The notes below the pieces were generated by a model. The model made no database searches, was not told the DNA's origin, and saw only the letters and a list, made by a program, of their open reading frames with translations. Made by a program: the position numbers and the translations under genes. Shown piece by piece: positions 1 to 5,327 of a stretch of 7,532 bases of DNA (the stretch's first letter is position 1; each line of letters opens with the position of its first letter). This DNA is from an uncultured Selenomonadales bacterium (GTDB taxonomy: Bacteria > Bacillota > Clostridia > Christensenellales > QALW01), in NCBI GenBank assembly GCA_905200615.1, contig CAJKLB010000065.1, positions 1-7,532 of the forward strand. The letters are read 5' to 3'.

Positions 1-2
1 TT

Positions 3-479
3 GTCTATTCCGCAGAGCTTACGCCGGGGACTTCCCTTGAAGATATTTACACCCGCTTTAATATCGACCACCCGAAAGATTTTAAGGGACATAGCCTTTC
101 CGTTTCTGACGTGGTGGTGCTTCATCAGAACGGGCAGGACACCGCCCACTATGTAGACAACTTCGGTTATAAGGAAGTGCCGGAGTTTTTGCAACAGGAA
201 AACTATCTGAAAGCTGCCGAGCAGACCACCGAGCAAAATTACAATATGATTGACGGGCAGATAAACAACACCCCGACCGCTGCGGAACTGGAGGAAAAGG
301 CGAAAGCCGGGGAACAGATTTCCCTTGCAGAATACGCCGAAGCATTGAAAACCGATAAGGGACGCGGCAAGCCTGCCAAACAGGAAAAGCCCTCTATCCG
401 GGCGCAGCTTAAAGCAGCGAAAGAACAGACGACGAAGAAACAGGCAAGACAGAAAACACAGGATTTGGAAAGGAGCTGA
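3..479 (+). CDS. YodL/DUF4316-type ICE accessory protein, C-terminal part (5' end outside window)
   Basis: The reading frame is open from the window's first bases, so this is the C-terminal end (about 158 residues) of a larger protein. The first ~60 residues (VYSAELTPGTSLEDIYTRF, then a stretch around SVSDVVVLHQNG and a YVDNFGY motif) resemble the YodL domain. The following segment (QENYLKAAEQ, NYNMIDGQINN, AELEEKAKAGEQISLAEYAEA) resembles DUF4316. Both are recurrent in large accessory proteins of clostridial Tn1549-like ICEs, and their biochemical role is unknown. The last ~30 residues are a lysine- and glutamine-rich tail beginning PSIRAQL and ending QDLERS, which closely matches the tail of the next gene's product. 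The stop lies within 4 nt of the next start, and the AGGAG at 471-475 inside this coding end serves that gene, so they form one operon. An internal GTG at 111 is not a real start because the frame continues upstream. Family assignment is from memory of these domains. Confidence 0.85.
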   Translation, partial: VYSAELTPGTSLEDIYTRFNIDHPKDFKGHSLSVSDVVVLHQNGQDTAHYVDNFGYKEVPEFLQQENYLKAAEQTTEQNYNMIDGQINNTPTAAELEEKAKAGEQISLAEYAEALKTDKGRGKPAKQEKPSIRAQLKAAKEQTTKKQARQKTQDLERS

Positions 480-482
480 CCT

Positions 483-1427
483 ATGAAGTTACAAAAATTT
501 GAAAATGTGGACGTTATCGCTTCCCTTGAAGCCATAATGAAACAGAACACCGCTTTTTATCAGAGCGATTTTGACATAGACAAACAGATTTTACAGAAAG
601 CGGCGGTAAGCCCTGTCCCGGAGGACAAACGGCTTTTGTGGTTTTCCCGCCCGTCCGGGACGTGCTGCTTCCGGGAACGGGACGTTTTTCTAAAGGATAC
701 AAGGCAGCATAATACATGGCGGTTTTACGGGGAACAGACCCGCGATACTATCCTTGCCTATGCGGTGGAACTGACAGGCACAGAGCAGGGAAAAATCAAG
801 GGCAATCTTTATGAATTGGATTATTTGCAGCATTTCCGGGAAGTAATCGAAAAATCAATCCCTGCCGACAACTACACGCTGATTTATGAGCATGGGGAGC
901 TGACAAAGCCTGCCGGACAATATTTTGACGGGGACACTGACCCGCAACTTGGAAAGTTTATACGTTTTGAAGCACAGCCAAACGACCCGGAAGCCTTAAA
1001 AAGCCTTTTGAGGGAACAGCAGAAAAAACGAACACCGCATACGCAGAGGGATTTTCAGTTACATATCGCCGCCCTGCATGACAGACGGATTGAAGCAGAA
1101 GCCCGCCGGATTGTGGAAAATGTAAAAGGGCTTGGAGAACCGGATAGCCCCGAAAAAACCCATTGTGCGGTAGAGCTTTCTCCCTACTTTGTTCCACTGG
1201 CAACGGATAAGGATATGGAACGGCTGCTTTCCATGCTCCCTTACAAAAGCCTTTCCTTATCTACGTTGGAGGGCAGGCATGGAGTTTATGCGTTGATAGA
1301 TAAAAGCGAGAGGAATAAAGAGATGAAACAGTCCCCTCCCTCTGTCCGGGCGCAGTTACAAACAAAAAAATCCCAAAAAGTCCCGAAAAAGACAGCAAAA
1401 ACAAAGCATCACGAATTGGAGGTATGA
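483..1427 (+). CDS. uncharacterised 314-aa ICE accessory protein with RAQL-type basic tail
   Basis: I do not recognise a characterised function. The 314-aa product is soluble, with no signal peptide and no membrane segment, and opens MKLQKFENVDVIASLEAIM. The start is secure: AGGAG at 471-475 lies 7 nt before the ATG. The N-terminal third contains a WFSRPSGTCCFRERDVF patch and a WRFYGEQTRDTI patch with several aromatics. The middle is charged and probably helical (residues ~165-215, with an EAEARRIVENVK segment). The last ~30 residues start PSVRAQL and end HHELEV, matching the tail of the upstream YodL/DUF4316 protein. The gene follows its predecessor after 3 nt, and its stop overlaps the ATGA preceding the TTRAP gene, so it belongs to the same transcript. 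Proteins of this kind recur in clostridial ICEs with this gene order, as I recall; a role in conjugation or host takeover is inferred from position only. Confidence 0.85.
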   Translation: MKLQKFENVDVIASLEAIMKQNTAFYQSDFDIDKQILQKAAVSPVPEDKRLLWFSRPSGTCCFRERDVFLKDTRQHNTWRFYGEQTRDTILAYAVELTGTEQGKIKGNLYELDYLQHFREVIEKSIPADNYTLIYEHGELTKPAGQYFDGDTDPQLGKFIRFEAQPNDPEALKSLLREQQKKRTPHTQRDFQLHIAALHDRRIEAEARRIVENVKGLGEPDSPEKTHCAVELSPYFVPLATDKDMERLLSMLPYKSLSLSTLEGRHGVYALIDKSERNKEMKQSPPSVRAQLQTKKSQKVPKKTAKTKHHELEV

Positions 1428-1429
1428 GC

Positions 1430-1636
1430 ATGATTAGACTGACCGTTGAAGAAATGAACCTGTTGAGTATTTACCATGAGGGAAGCAAAGCACAGCTTAT
1501 GGAAAATATGACGGCTGCGCTGCCGTTCATGGACGAGGATATGCGCCCCTTTGCAGAACGCACCTTACAGAAAATTTCCCCACTAACAGAAAACGAGTAT
1601 GCGGAGCTTGCCATTTTCGCCGCTGATGAAGTATGA
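1430..1636 (+). CDS. TTRAP-family protein (putative transposon-transfer assisting protein)
   Basis: This small acidic protein of 68 aa (MIRLTVEEMNLLSIYHEG, then a PFMDEDMRPFAERTL segment and a final ELAIFAADEV) matches the TTRAP family as I recall it from Tn1549-like elements. The family is named for presumed help in transfer, without a known biochemical activity. A start at 1424 would add Met-Ser, but the GGAGG at 1418-1422 sits only 1 nt from that ATG and 7 nt from the ATG at 1430, so 1430 is the better start. The upstream gene ends at 1427, leaving a 2-nt gap. The stop TGA overlaps the ATG of the cysteine-rich VLP gene in ATGA form, implying translational coupling. No membrane or DNA-binding motif is evident. 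Confidence 0.8.
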   Translation: MIRLTVEEMNLLSIYHEGSKAQLMENMTAALPFMDEDMRPFAERTLQKISPLTENEYAELAIFAADEV

Positions 1637-1998
1637 CCGGGAGTAAGCGGCTCACGCCGCCACAGAGCCGGAAAGTCAACAGCCTTGTAAAAAAGGAGTG
1701 CTGCAACTGCGAGCGCGGACGCTGTATCTTACTGGACGACGGGGAGGAATGTGTATGCCCGCAGCTTATTTCCTATTCGCTTCTATGCAAGTGGTTTCAG
1801 ATTGCCGTACTTCCTCTTGATAAGCTGCTGCATGCAGAGCTTTTCAAAACCGAGGACAAAAAGCGTTGTACCGAGTGCGGCACGTTCTTTGTATCAAAGT
1901 CTAACAGCGTCAAATACTGCCCGGACTGCCGGAAGCGTATTACCCGCAGACAGGCAGCGGAGCGCATGAGAAAACGGCGCGCCTTTGTTACGCAGTAG
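1633..1998 (+). CDS. cysteine-rich VLP-domain protein with C-terminal zinc ribbon
   Basis: The 121-aa product has two cysteine clusters. The N-terminal one has a CCNC motif at residues 23-26, C31, and CVC at 40-42, followed by C52 and the VLP tripeptide at 59-61, the signature for which the Cys_rich_VLP family is named. The second cluster is CxxC at 79/82 and CxxC at 96/99, spaced as a classic four-cysteine zinc ribbon, followed by a very basic arginine-rich end suited to nucleic-acid binding. The start overlaps the TTRAP stop (ATGA) and has no good Shine-Dalgarno of its own, so translation is probably coupled. The family is typical of clostridial conjugative elements; its exact task is unknown, and DNA or RNA binding is inferred from the zinc ribbon. 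It is the last gene of the rightward operon. Its final codons form the left arm of a perfect 13-bp inverted repeat. Confidence 0.88.
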   Translation: MTGSKRLTPPQSRKVNSLVKKECCNCERGRCILLDDGEECVCPQLISYSLLCKWFQIAVLPLDKLLHAELFKTEDKKRCTECGTFFVSKSNSVKYCPDCRKRITRRQAAERMRKRRAFVTQ

Positions 1999-2098
1999 GG
2001 GCAAAAAAACCTTGATTTACGGGGCATAACAGACACGAAACTTGCATAAGCGATACGGAATACCTTTTCTCTTAAAATCGGGGTTCTACTGCGTAACA
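1986..2098. repeat. perfect 13-bp inverted repeat bounding a non-coding spacer
   Basis: TGTTACGCAGTAG at 1986-1998, covering the last codons and stop of the cysteine-rich VLP gene, is repeated as its exact reverse complement at 2086-2098. The 87 nt between them contain no convincing ORF on either strand. The arms could pair in RNA around a large loop, be a recombination footprint, or be binding sites. I cannot choose among these. Confidence 0.75.
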
Positions 2099-2112
2099 GA
2101 TACTAAATACAA

Positions 2113-2160
2113 AACAGGGCGCGGACAGCCTATTGTTGGCTGTCTGCACCCTGTTCTTTT
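2113..2160. terminator. strong hairpin terminator, probably bidirectional
   Basis: An 18-bp stem is formed by 2113-2130 and 2138-2155 with one mismatch (C2120/A2148) and one G-U pair, closing a 7-nt loop. The plus side is followed by TTCTTTTATT, and the minus side ends in TTTTGTATTT, so it can stop both convergent transcripts. On the minus strand it overlaps the stop codon of the cargo gene (2130-2132), so the hairpin's right-hand arm encodes that protein's last residues. Confidence 0.85.
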
Positions 2161-2791
2161 ATTCGTTGTTCAACACTATCATCAATTTTAGAAATATCAA
2201 TAAAACGTATCATTGATTTGTTTAATTTGTCTACGCTGTTTTTAAATTCGTCTAATTCGGAAATATAATCTAATATTCCTCTATATTCTTCAAAGTCAAT
2301 AGATATTTTTTCTTTGTACTTCCGTTTGTATTTTCCTGTTTTGGAATAACAGTAGTTGATTTCCACCTCTTTTACTTCAAATTTCTTCAAAATATCAAAA
2401 ACATTTACATCAAAAGATATTACCCACTGGCGATTTGGAAAAACAGCTATATTAGTTTTGCTTTTCTTATTAAGTCGTTCTTGTACTTCGGGAGAAAGTT
2501 GTTGTGTGAAATTTTTGCTAAATTCTAAACTTTTTATTTCTAAAGGACAAGAGCCAGTGTTTCTTAATACAATACACGCTAAAGTTGAGCGAACTAATTC
2601 AAAAGAAATTTGAAGATAGGGGCGATTTTTTCATGCCGTTCTACTAATAGAAAAGCAATCGTAATCCATGCAGCTACCAGAGCAAAAAATGCAATAATTG
2701 TATCCTCACTTGGAGCTGAGTTAAGCTTTTCCACTGCTTCAACCAACCGTTGTAATAATTCTTCTGTTTCCAACAATATTTCATTTTCCAT
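2130..2791 (-). pseudogene. frameshifted single-pass membrane protein of unknown function (cargo gene)
   Basis: Two ORFs read as one gene broken by a single-base shift. The first (start 2791) encodes an acidic amphipathic helix (residues ~4-24) and one transmembrane helix (~31-50), ending ...LLVERHEK before drifting into a short wrong-frame tail that stops at 2594. The next frame is open immediately after with no start codon: KNRPYLQISFELVRS, then VLRNTGSCPLEI, FPNRQWVISFDV and a charged helical C-terminus ending at 2130. Adding one A to the A6 run (T2626-T2631 on the plus strand) joins them as HEKNRPYLQISF, giving about 220 aa. The C-terminal region looks beta-rich, with an N-x-G pattern reminiscent of Ig-like folds. 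A good Shine-Dalgarno (GAGGTG, 5 nt from the ATG) and a promoter lie upstream, and a terminator overlaps the stop. It is AT-rich compared with the flanking genes. Function is unknown; a true mutation, strain polymorphism or sequencing error are all possible. Confidence 0.78.
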
Positions 2792-2827
2792 AAAAGCACC
2801 TCACGATTACTTAATCTATTGCAAATA

Positions 2828-2856
2828 ATTATAGCAAATTAAGAATAAGCAAACAA
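2828..2856 (-). promoter_or_regulatory. sigma-70-type promoter of the frameshifted cargo gene
   Basis: Read on the minus strand, TTGTTT (2856-2851) and a perfect TATAAT (2833-2828) are separated by exactly 17 nt. Transcription would start near 2821, leaving a ~30-nt leader with a GAGGTG ribosome binding site (2802-2797) before the ATG at 2791. It lies in the 73-nt gap after the relaxase stop, so the cargo gene has its own transcription signal. Confidence 0.75.
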
Positions 2857-2864
2857 TTATAACT

Positions 2865-4211
2865 TTATTCCCGTTCCTTTCCTTTCTCCCGTTCCGGCTC
2901 TTTCCCCTGCCGCAAAATGCTGTCTATGTTCTGTTTGATAACGTCGTATTCCTTGACCTGTTTTTTCAGATTTCCATAATCAGCGTAAAGGGCTTCTTTC
3001 TGCGCTTGGAGTTTCCCGTATTCTTCCTGCATGGCGGCAAGATTGGGGAGCTTGGTAACGCCCGCCGCTTTCAATGCCTTTGCCGCCGCTTCATGGAGTA
3101 TCAGACTGCTTTCCTGCTTTGCCCGGTATGCGTCCTTATCCTTTGCCCTGCGGTATGCTTCATAAACAGGTTTTGTCTTTTGGTAGGTGGTAACGTGCTT
3201 CATCAGCACCGCCATATCTGTAAGACGCTTTTCCACGCTCTTTAATGCGTCTGCTGTCTTTACATTTTCCGCATTTATTTCCTCAATCCGGCTGATTAAA
3301 TCTGCGTACTGCTCAATCTTATGTTCTGTCAAGAAATTCATAGTCTTTGCAGCCAGTTTCAGATTATGGATTTTCGCCCACTGTTCATAGCCCCGGCTCT
3401 CTTGTGCCTTGATACTGTTTCCAATGTCAATAAGCAACGATACGCCGCGCTGCTCTTTGGGAGCTTTCGCCGCCTTTGTGCGCTTGCCTGCAATCCGTTC
3501 TTTGATTGCTTCCGCTGTATAGTCTGCACCGAGAGTTTTTAAGCGGGTAAACCGTTCCTGTCCGGGAGCGCGACAGGAGATATATTTTCCCGGCTTTATT
3601 TCATAGCCTGCCGCCTGTAACCGCTGCAACAATTCTTCAAAACTTGCCACTTGGGGGATAAGTGTATCAACGGCAATTTTCAGCTTGCCTTTCCAACTTG
3701 TACCGACCTTTTCCGCTTGATATTCTGCATAGCTTTTTCCCTTGCTGCCTTTGCCCGGAACGACAACAGACAGCCCGTTTTCCCGACACAGCTTATCGCT
3801 CATGTTCCGTATGCCGTAGTAGCTGCGCTTATTGGAATTGTATTTATGGTAGTCAACAAAATTGACCGCACAAAAAATGATATGGTTATGGATATGCCCT
3901 TTGTCTATGTGGGTAGTTAAGACGTATTCATGCTGTCCCTTTGTTACCGCGTCGGCAAGCTGCTTTCCGATAGCGTGGGCTTTCTCATAGTCTACTTCTC
4001 CCGGCTCAAAGGACTGTATCAAATGGTGGGCGAGATTGTTCCCTTTCTCTATGGCTTGTGCAAGCGTAAATCCGAACTCAATGTCTGCCGTTTCATAGCT
4101 GCACCCAAAGGAGGACACAAGCATTTTCCCGTCTGTTTTATCCGGGTTTTGGATATAGTCAAGGGCTTTGCTCAACGTGCTTTTAATAGGCTTAATCTTT
4201 GTAACCGCCAT
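2865..4211 (-). CDS. MobP-type relaxase (relaxase/mobilization nuclease)
   Basis: This 448-aa protein nicks the transferred strand at oriT, stays covalently bound to its 5' end through a tyrosine, and pilots it into the recipient. The catalytic domain is N-terminal. The candidate nucleophile is Tyr19 in ALDYIQNP. A motif II-like segment is QSFEPGEVD (residues 66-74). The metal-binding histidine motif is TTHIDKGHIHNHIIF, with His101, Asp103, His106, His108 and His110. The C-terminal half (from ~250) is long, charged and helical, probably coiled coil, ending in an EPEREKGKERE tail. The start at 4211 gives the usual opening MAVTKIKPIKSTLSKALDY. It lies inside mobC with a 40-nt overlap and only a GGAG two bases before the ATG, so translation is probably coupled to mobC. 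All the catalytic residues I can identify are intact, so the element should be able to mobilise its DNA. Confidence 0.95.
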   Translation of the reverse strand: MAVTKIKPIKSTLSKALDYIQNPDKTDGKMLVSSFGCSYETADIEFGFTLAQAIEKGNNLAHHLIQSFEPGEVDYEKAHAIGKQLADAVTKGQHEYVLTTHIDKGHIHNHIIFCAVNFVDYHKYNSNKRSYYGIRNMSDKLCRENGLSVVVPGKGSKGKSYAEYQAEKVGTSWKGKLKIAVDTLIPQVASFEELLQRLQAAGYEIKPGKYISCRAPGQERFTRLKTLGADYTAEAIKERIAGKRTKAAKAPKEQRGVSLLIDIGNSIKAQESRGYEQWAKIHNLKLAAKTMNFLTEHKIEQYADLISRIEEINAENVKTADALKSVEKRLTDMAVLMKHVTTYQKTKPVYEAYRRAKDKDAYRAKQESSLILHEAAAKALKAAGVTKLPNLAAMQEEYGKLQAQKEALYADYGNLKKQVKEYDVIKQNIDSILRQGKEPEREKGKERE

Positions 4212-4501
4212 ATCTCCGCAAGCACCCCCTTTATTTCCTCTATGTCCTCTTGGTAGACGCTGCCTGTTGCATTGACACGCTTTGCAATCTGATTGATGTT
4301 GACCCCGATTTTCTGTATCTCCGCTGTCATGGCTTTTATATCGCTATGGTCTGTCTGAATGATATAGCCGTCAATGGCAATCTTGCGAAGATACGCCGCC
4401 ATGTTTTTGGTAGGAACGAGCTTCATTTTCTGCTCAATCAACGCCCGTTCTTCCTCTGTTACATAGAATTTGATTTGTATTTTTCTTTTGCGTCCGTTCA
4501 T
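4172..4501 (-). CDS. mobC: MobC-family relaxosome accessory protein
   Basis: This 109-aa protein would bind oriT and help the relaxase melt and nick the DNA. It begins MNGRKRKIQIKFYVTEEE, a beta-strand pattern (IQIKFYVT) typical of ribbon-helix-helix proteins. A helical body follows with NMAAYLRKIAIDG and the MobC-like segment EIQKIGVNINQIAKRVNATG (residues ~63-82). A longer in-frame start at 4567 is possible, but CTCCT on the plus strand at 4509-4513 (AGGAG on the coding strand) lies 7 nt before the ATG at 4501, and the extra 22 residues would be translated from inverted-repeat DNA, so 4501 is chosen. The relaxase start lies within its 3' end, and the two form one transcript. The 243-nt gap upstream is the natural place for oriT. 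Confidence 0.9.
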   Translation of the reverse strand: MNGRKRKIQIKFYVTEEERALIEQKMKLVPTKNMAAYLRKIAIDGYIIQTDHSDIKAMTAEIQKIGVNINQIAKRVNATGSVYQEDIEEIKGVLAEIWRLQRLSLLKAR

Positions 4502-4528
4502 GCAATCGCTCCTTTCCATTCCGAGGGT

Positions 4529-4544
4529 TTGGGACACTTCCCAA
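4529..4544. repeat. short perfect hairpin upstream of mobC, candidate oriT element
   Basis: TTGGGA and TCCCAA form a 6-bp stem around CACT, just upstream of the mobC Shine-Dalgarno. Short inverted repeats immediately before relaxosome genes are typical of oriT. No nick site can be assigned from sequence alone. It might also be a regulatory hairpin in the mobC leader. Confidence 0.4.
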
Positions 4545-4591
4545 CAAGCAATTTTCAACCGACACACCGCAGGACGGGAGGGCGAAAATAC

Positions 4592-4611
4592 GGAAAAGGG
4601 TACTCTTTTCC
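4592..4611. promoter_or_regulatory. 20-bp near-palindrome, candidate operator or oriT repeat for mobC-relaxase
   Basis: The 20-bp sequence GGAAAAGGGTACTCTTTTCC matches its own reverse complement at 9 of 10 positions per arm and is centred on GTAC. It lies about 90 nt upstream of the mobC start. A similar GTACTC-centred near-palindrome occurs upstream of the XRE gene (5149-5166), suggesting a shared operator, though an oriT-binding role is equally open. Confidence 0.5.
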
Positions 4612-4680
4612 TATGCTTGCTAAGAAAGTTTTTTCCTCACTTACCACTACAACGAAACTTCCAGTATGCCAAAAAAGTGC

Positions 4681-4709
4681 AAAAGAAAAACGCCGCAATC
4701 CTGCGACGC
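4681..4709 (-). terminator. rho-independent terminator of the XRE gene
   Basis: On the minus strand a 7-bp stem (CGTCGCA with TGCGGCG, including one G-U pair) closes a GGAT tetraloop and is followed by TTTTTCTTTT. It lies about 36 nt after the XRE stop at 4745. It would separate XRE transcription from mobC-relaxase, so those genes probably have their own promoter in 4502-4680, although I could not pick a convincing one. Confidence 0.75.
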
Positions 4710-4744
4710 TTCAATCACTTTATGCAGACAAAAACGAGGGAACT

Positions 4745-5104
4745 TTATTCCCCCGTCCTGTCGTTGTTGGCTTCCTCTATGCCTTTTGCAGTAGCAGACA
4801 TGATTTTTAAGTCCGTTTCGCTCATAGTGTCAAGCATGGTATCGAGCTGACGGCGGCGTGTGGACTTCTCCTGTTCCCGTTCCGGGAAAAAGAACTGGTC
4901 TACTGATACGTCAAGCAGGGTTACAAGCTCATACAAAATCTGTAAACTTGGGTGCTGCCCGCTGTTCTCAATGGACGCGATATATCGGGGCGCAATATTC
5001 AGCGTGTCGGCTAACTGATTGCGTGATATTCCCTTTGCTTTTCTTGCCGCTTTAATGGCTTGTCCGAAAGCCTTAAAATCAAATTTCTCTTTACTCTGCT
5101 TCAT
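4745..5104 (-). CDS. XRE-family transcriptional regulator
   Basis: This 119-aa protein has an N-terminal Cro/C1-type helix-turn-helix at about residues 14-70: FGQAIKAARKAKGISRNQL, then LADTLNIAPRYIASIENSG with the conserved IEN, then PSLQILYELVTLLDVSVDQ. The C-terminal ~45 residues are charged and helical (REQEKSTRRRQLDTML, then SETDLKIMSATAKG), perhaps for dimerisation. Two ATGs are possible. The GGGTGA-like site (plus 5112-5117) is 1 nt from the ATG at 5110 but 7 nt from the ATG at 5104, so 5104 is preferred. Regulators of this kind are common in clostridial ICEs beside relaxase genes. A near-palindrome upstream suggests autoregulation, and a similar site precedes mobC, so control of transfer genes is a reasonable inference. 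It is divergent from the two-component genes and ends in its own terminator. Confidence 0.9.
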   Translation of the reverse strand: MKQSKEKFDFKAFGQAIKAARKAKGISRNQLADTLNIAPRYIASIENSGQHPSLQILYELVTLLDVSVDQFFFPEREQEKSTRRRQLDTMLDTMSETDLKIMSATAKGIEEANNDRTGE

Positions 5105-5148
5105 AATCATTTCACCCAGTTACATTTTACCGTTCACCTTTCTTTCGA

Positions 5149-5166
5149 GATATGAGTACACATATC
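5149..5166. promoter_or_regulatory. near-palindromic candidate operator upstream of XRE
   Basis: GATATG and CATATC are perfect inverted arms around AGTACA, so 16 of 18 bases are symmetric about a GTAC centre. It is 45 nt upstream of the chosen XRE start, within the divergent control region. On the minus strand its core reads GTGTACTC, one base different from the GGGTACTC core of the mobC-upstream palindrome. Confidence 0.5.
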
Positions 5167-5171
5167 ATAGT

Positions 5172-5219
5172 AGTGATAGTAATAGAGCATAAAACATGCA
5201 GAGTAAGGTTGCTATCACT
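5172..5219. repeat. 8-bp inverted repeat overlapping the two-component promoter
   Basis: AGTGATAG at 5172-5179 and its exact reverse complement CTATCACT at 5212-5219 are separated by 32 nt. The right arm overlaps the -35 box of the rightward promoter (5209-5214), so a protein bound there could block or recruit polymerase. The binding protein could be the XRE regulator or the response regulator; the sequence does not say which. Confidence 0.45.
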
Positions 5220-5237
5220 CATACTGCCATATATAAT
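5209..5237 (+). promoter_or_regulatory. promoter of the response regulator/sensor kinase operon
   Basis: TTGCTA (5209-5214) and a perfect TATAAT (5232-5237) are separated by 17 nt. Transcription would begin near 5244, leaving an AT-rich leader of about 84 nt before the ATG at 5328. The leader shows no convincing attenuator or riboswitch. Confidence 0.7.
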
Positions 5238-5327
5238 ATCTAATGACATCGAAAATTAAAGAAATTGATTAGAAATAGATTTTTGTTTGATAATCTTAAA
5301 TCAGATATTTACAAGGGAGGTATATTT

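Noticed and set aside
239..550. A 103-codon minus-strand ORF with an apparent hydrophobic, cysteine-rich stretch
   Set aside because: It is a shadow of the lysine/glutamine-rich end of the YodL/DUF4316 gene and runs across two coupled plus-strand genes.
1999..2085. Possible small gene or small RNA between the inverted repeat arms
   Set aside because: There is no ORF with a ribosome binding site, no clear promoter, and no compact hairpin with a T-run inside the interval.
2356..2613. An 85-codon plus-strand ORF in the cargo region
   Set aside because: It is antisense to the second half of the frameshifted gene, whose minus-strand reading gives a coherent protein joined to the upstream part.
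3930..4256. A 108-codon plus-strand ORF within the relaxase
   Set aside because: It is antisense to the relaxase catalytic domain, with no ribosome binding site or motif support.
4698..4704. ATCCTGC resembling the RP4/IncP nick sequence
   Set aside because: It falls in the loop and stem of the XRE terminator hairpin, and a 7-base match on one strand is expected by chance about once in this much sequence.
4250..4810. A 186-codon plus-strand ORF opposite mobC and the XRE end
   Set aside because: It lies antisense to mobC, whose family motifs and Shine-Dalgarno are clear, and also crosses a terminator. Its translation shows no domain pattern.
5265..5327. Longer N-terminus for the response regulator
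   Set aside because: The AAGGGAGG site is placed 7 nt before the ATG at 5328, where the family's normal beginning lies; the extra 21 residues do not look like receiver sequence.
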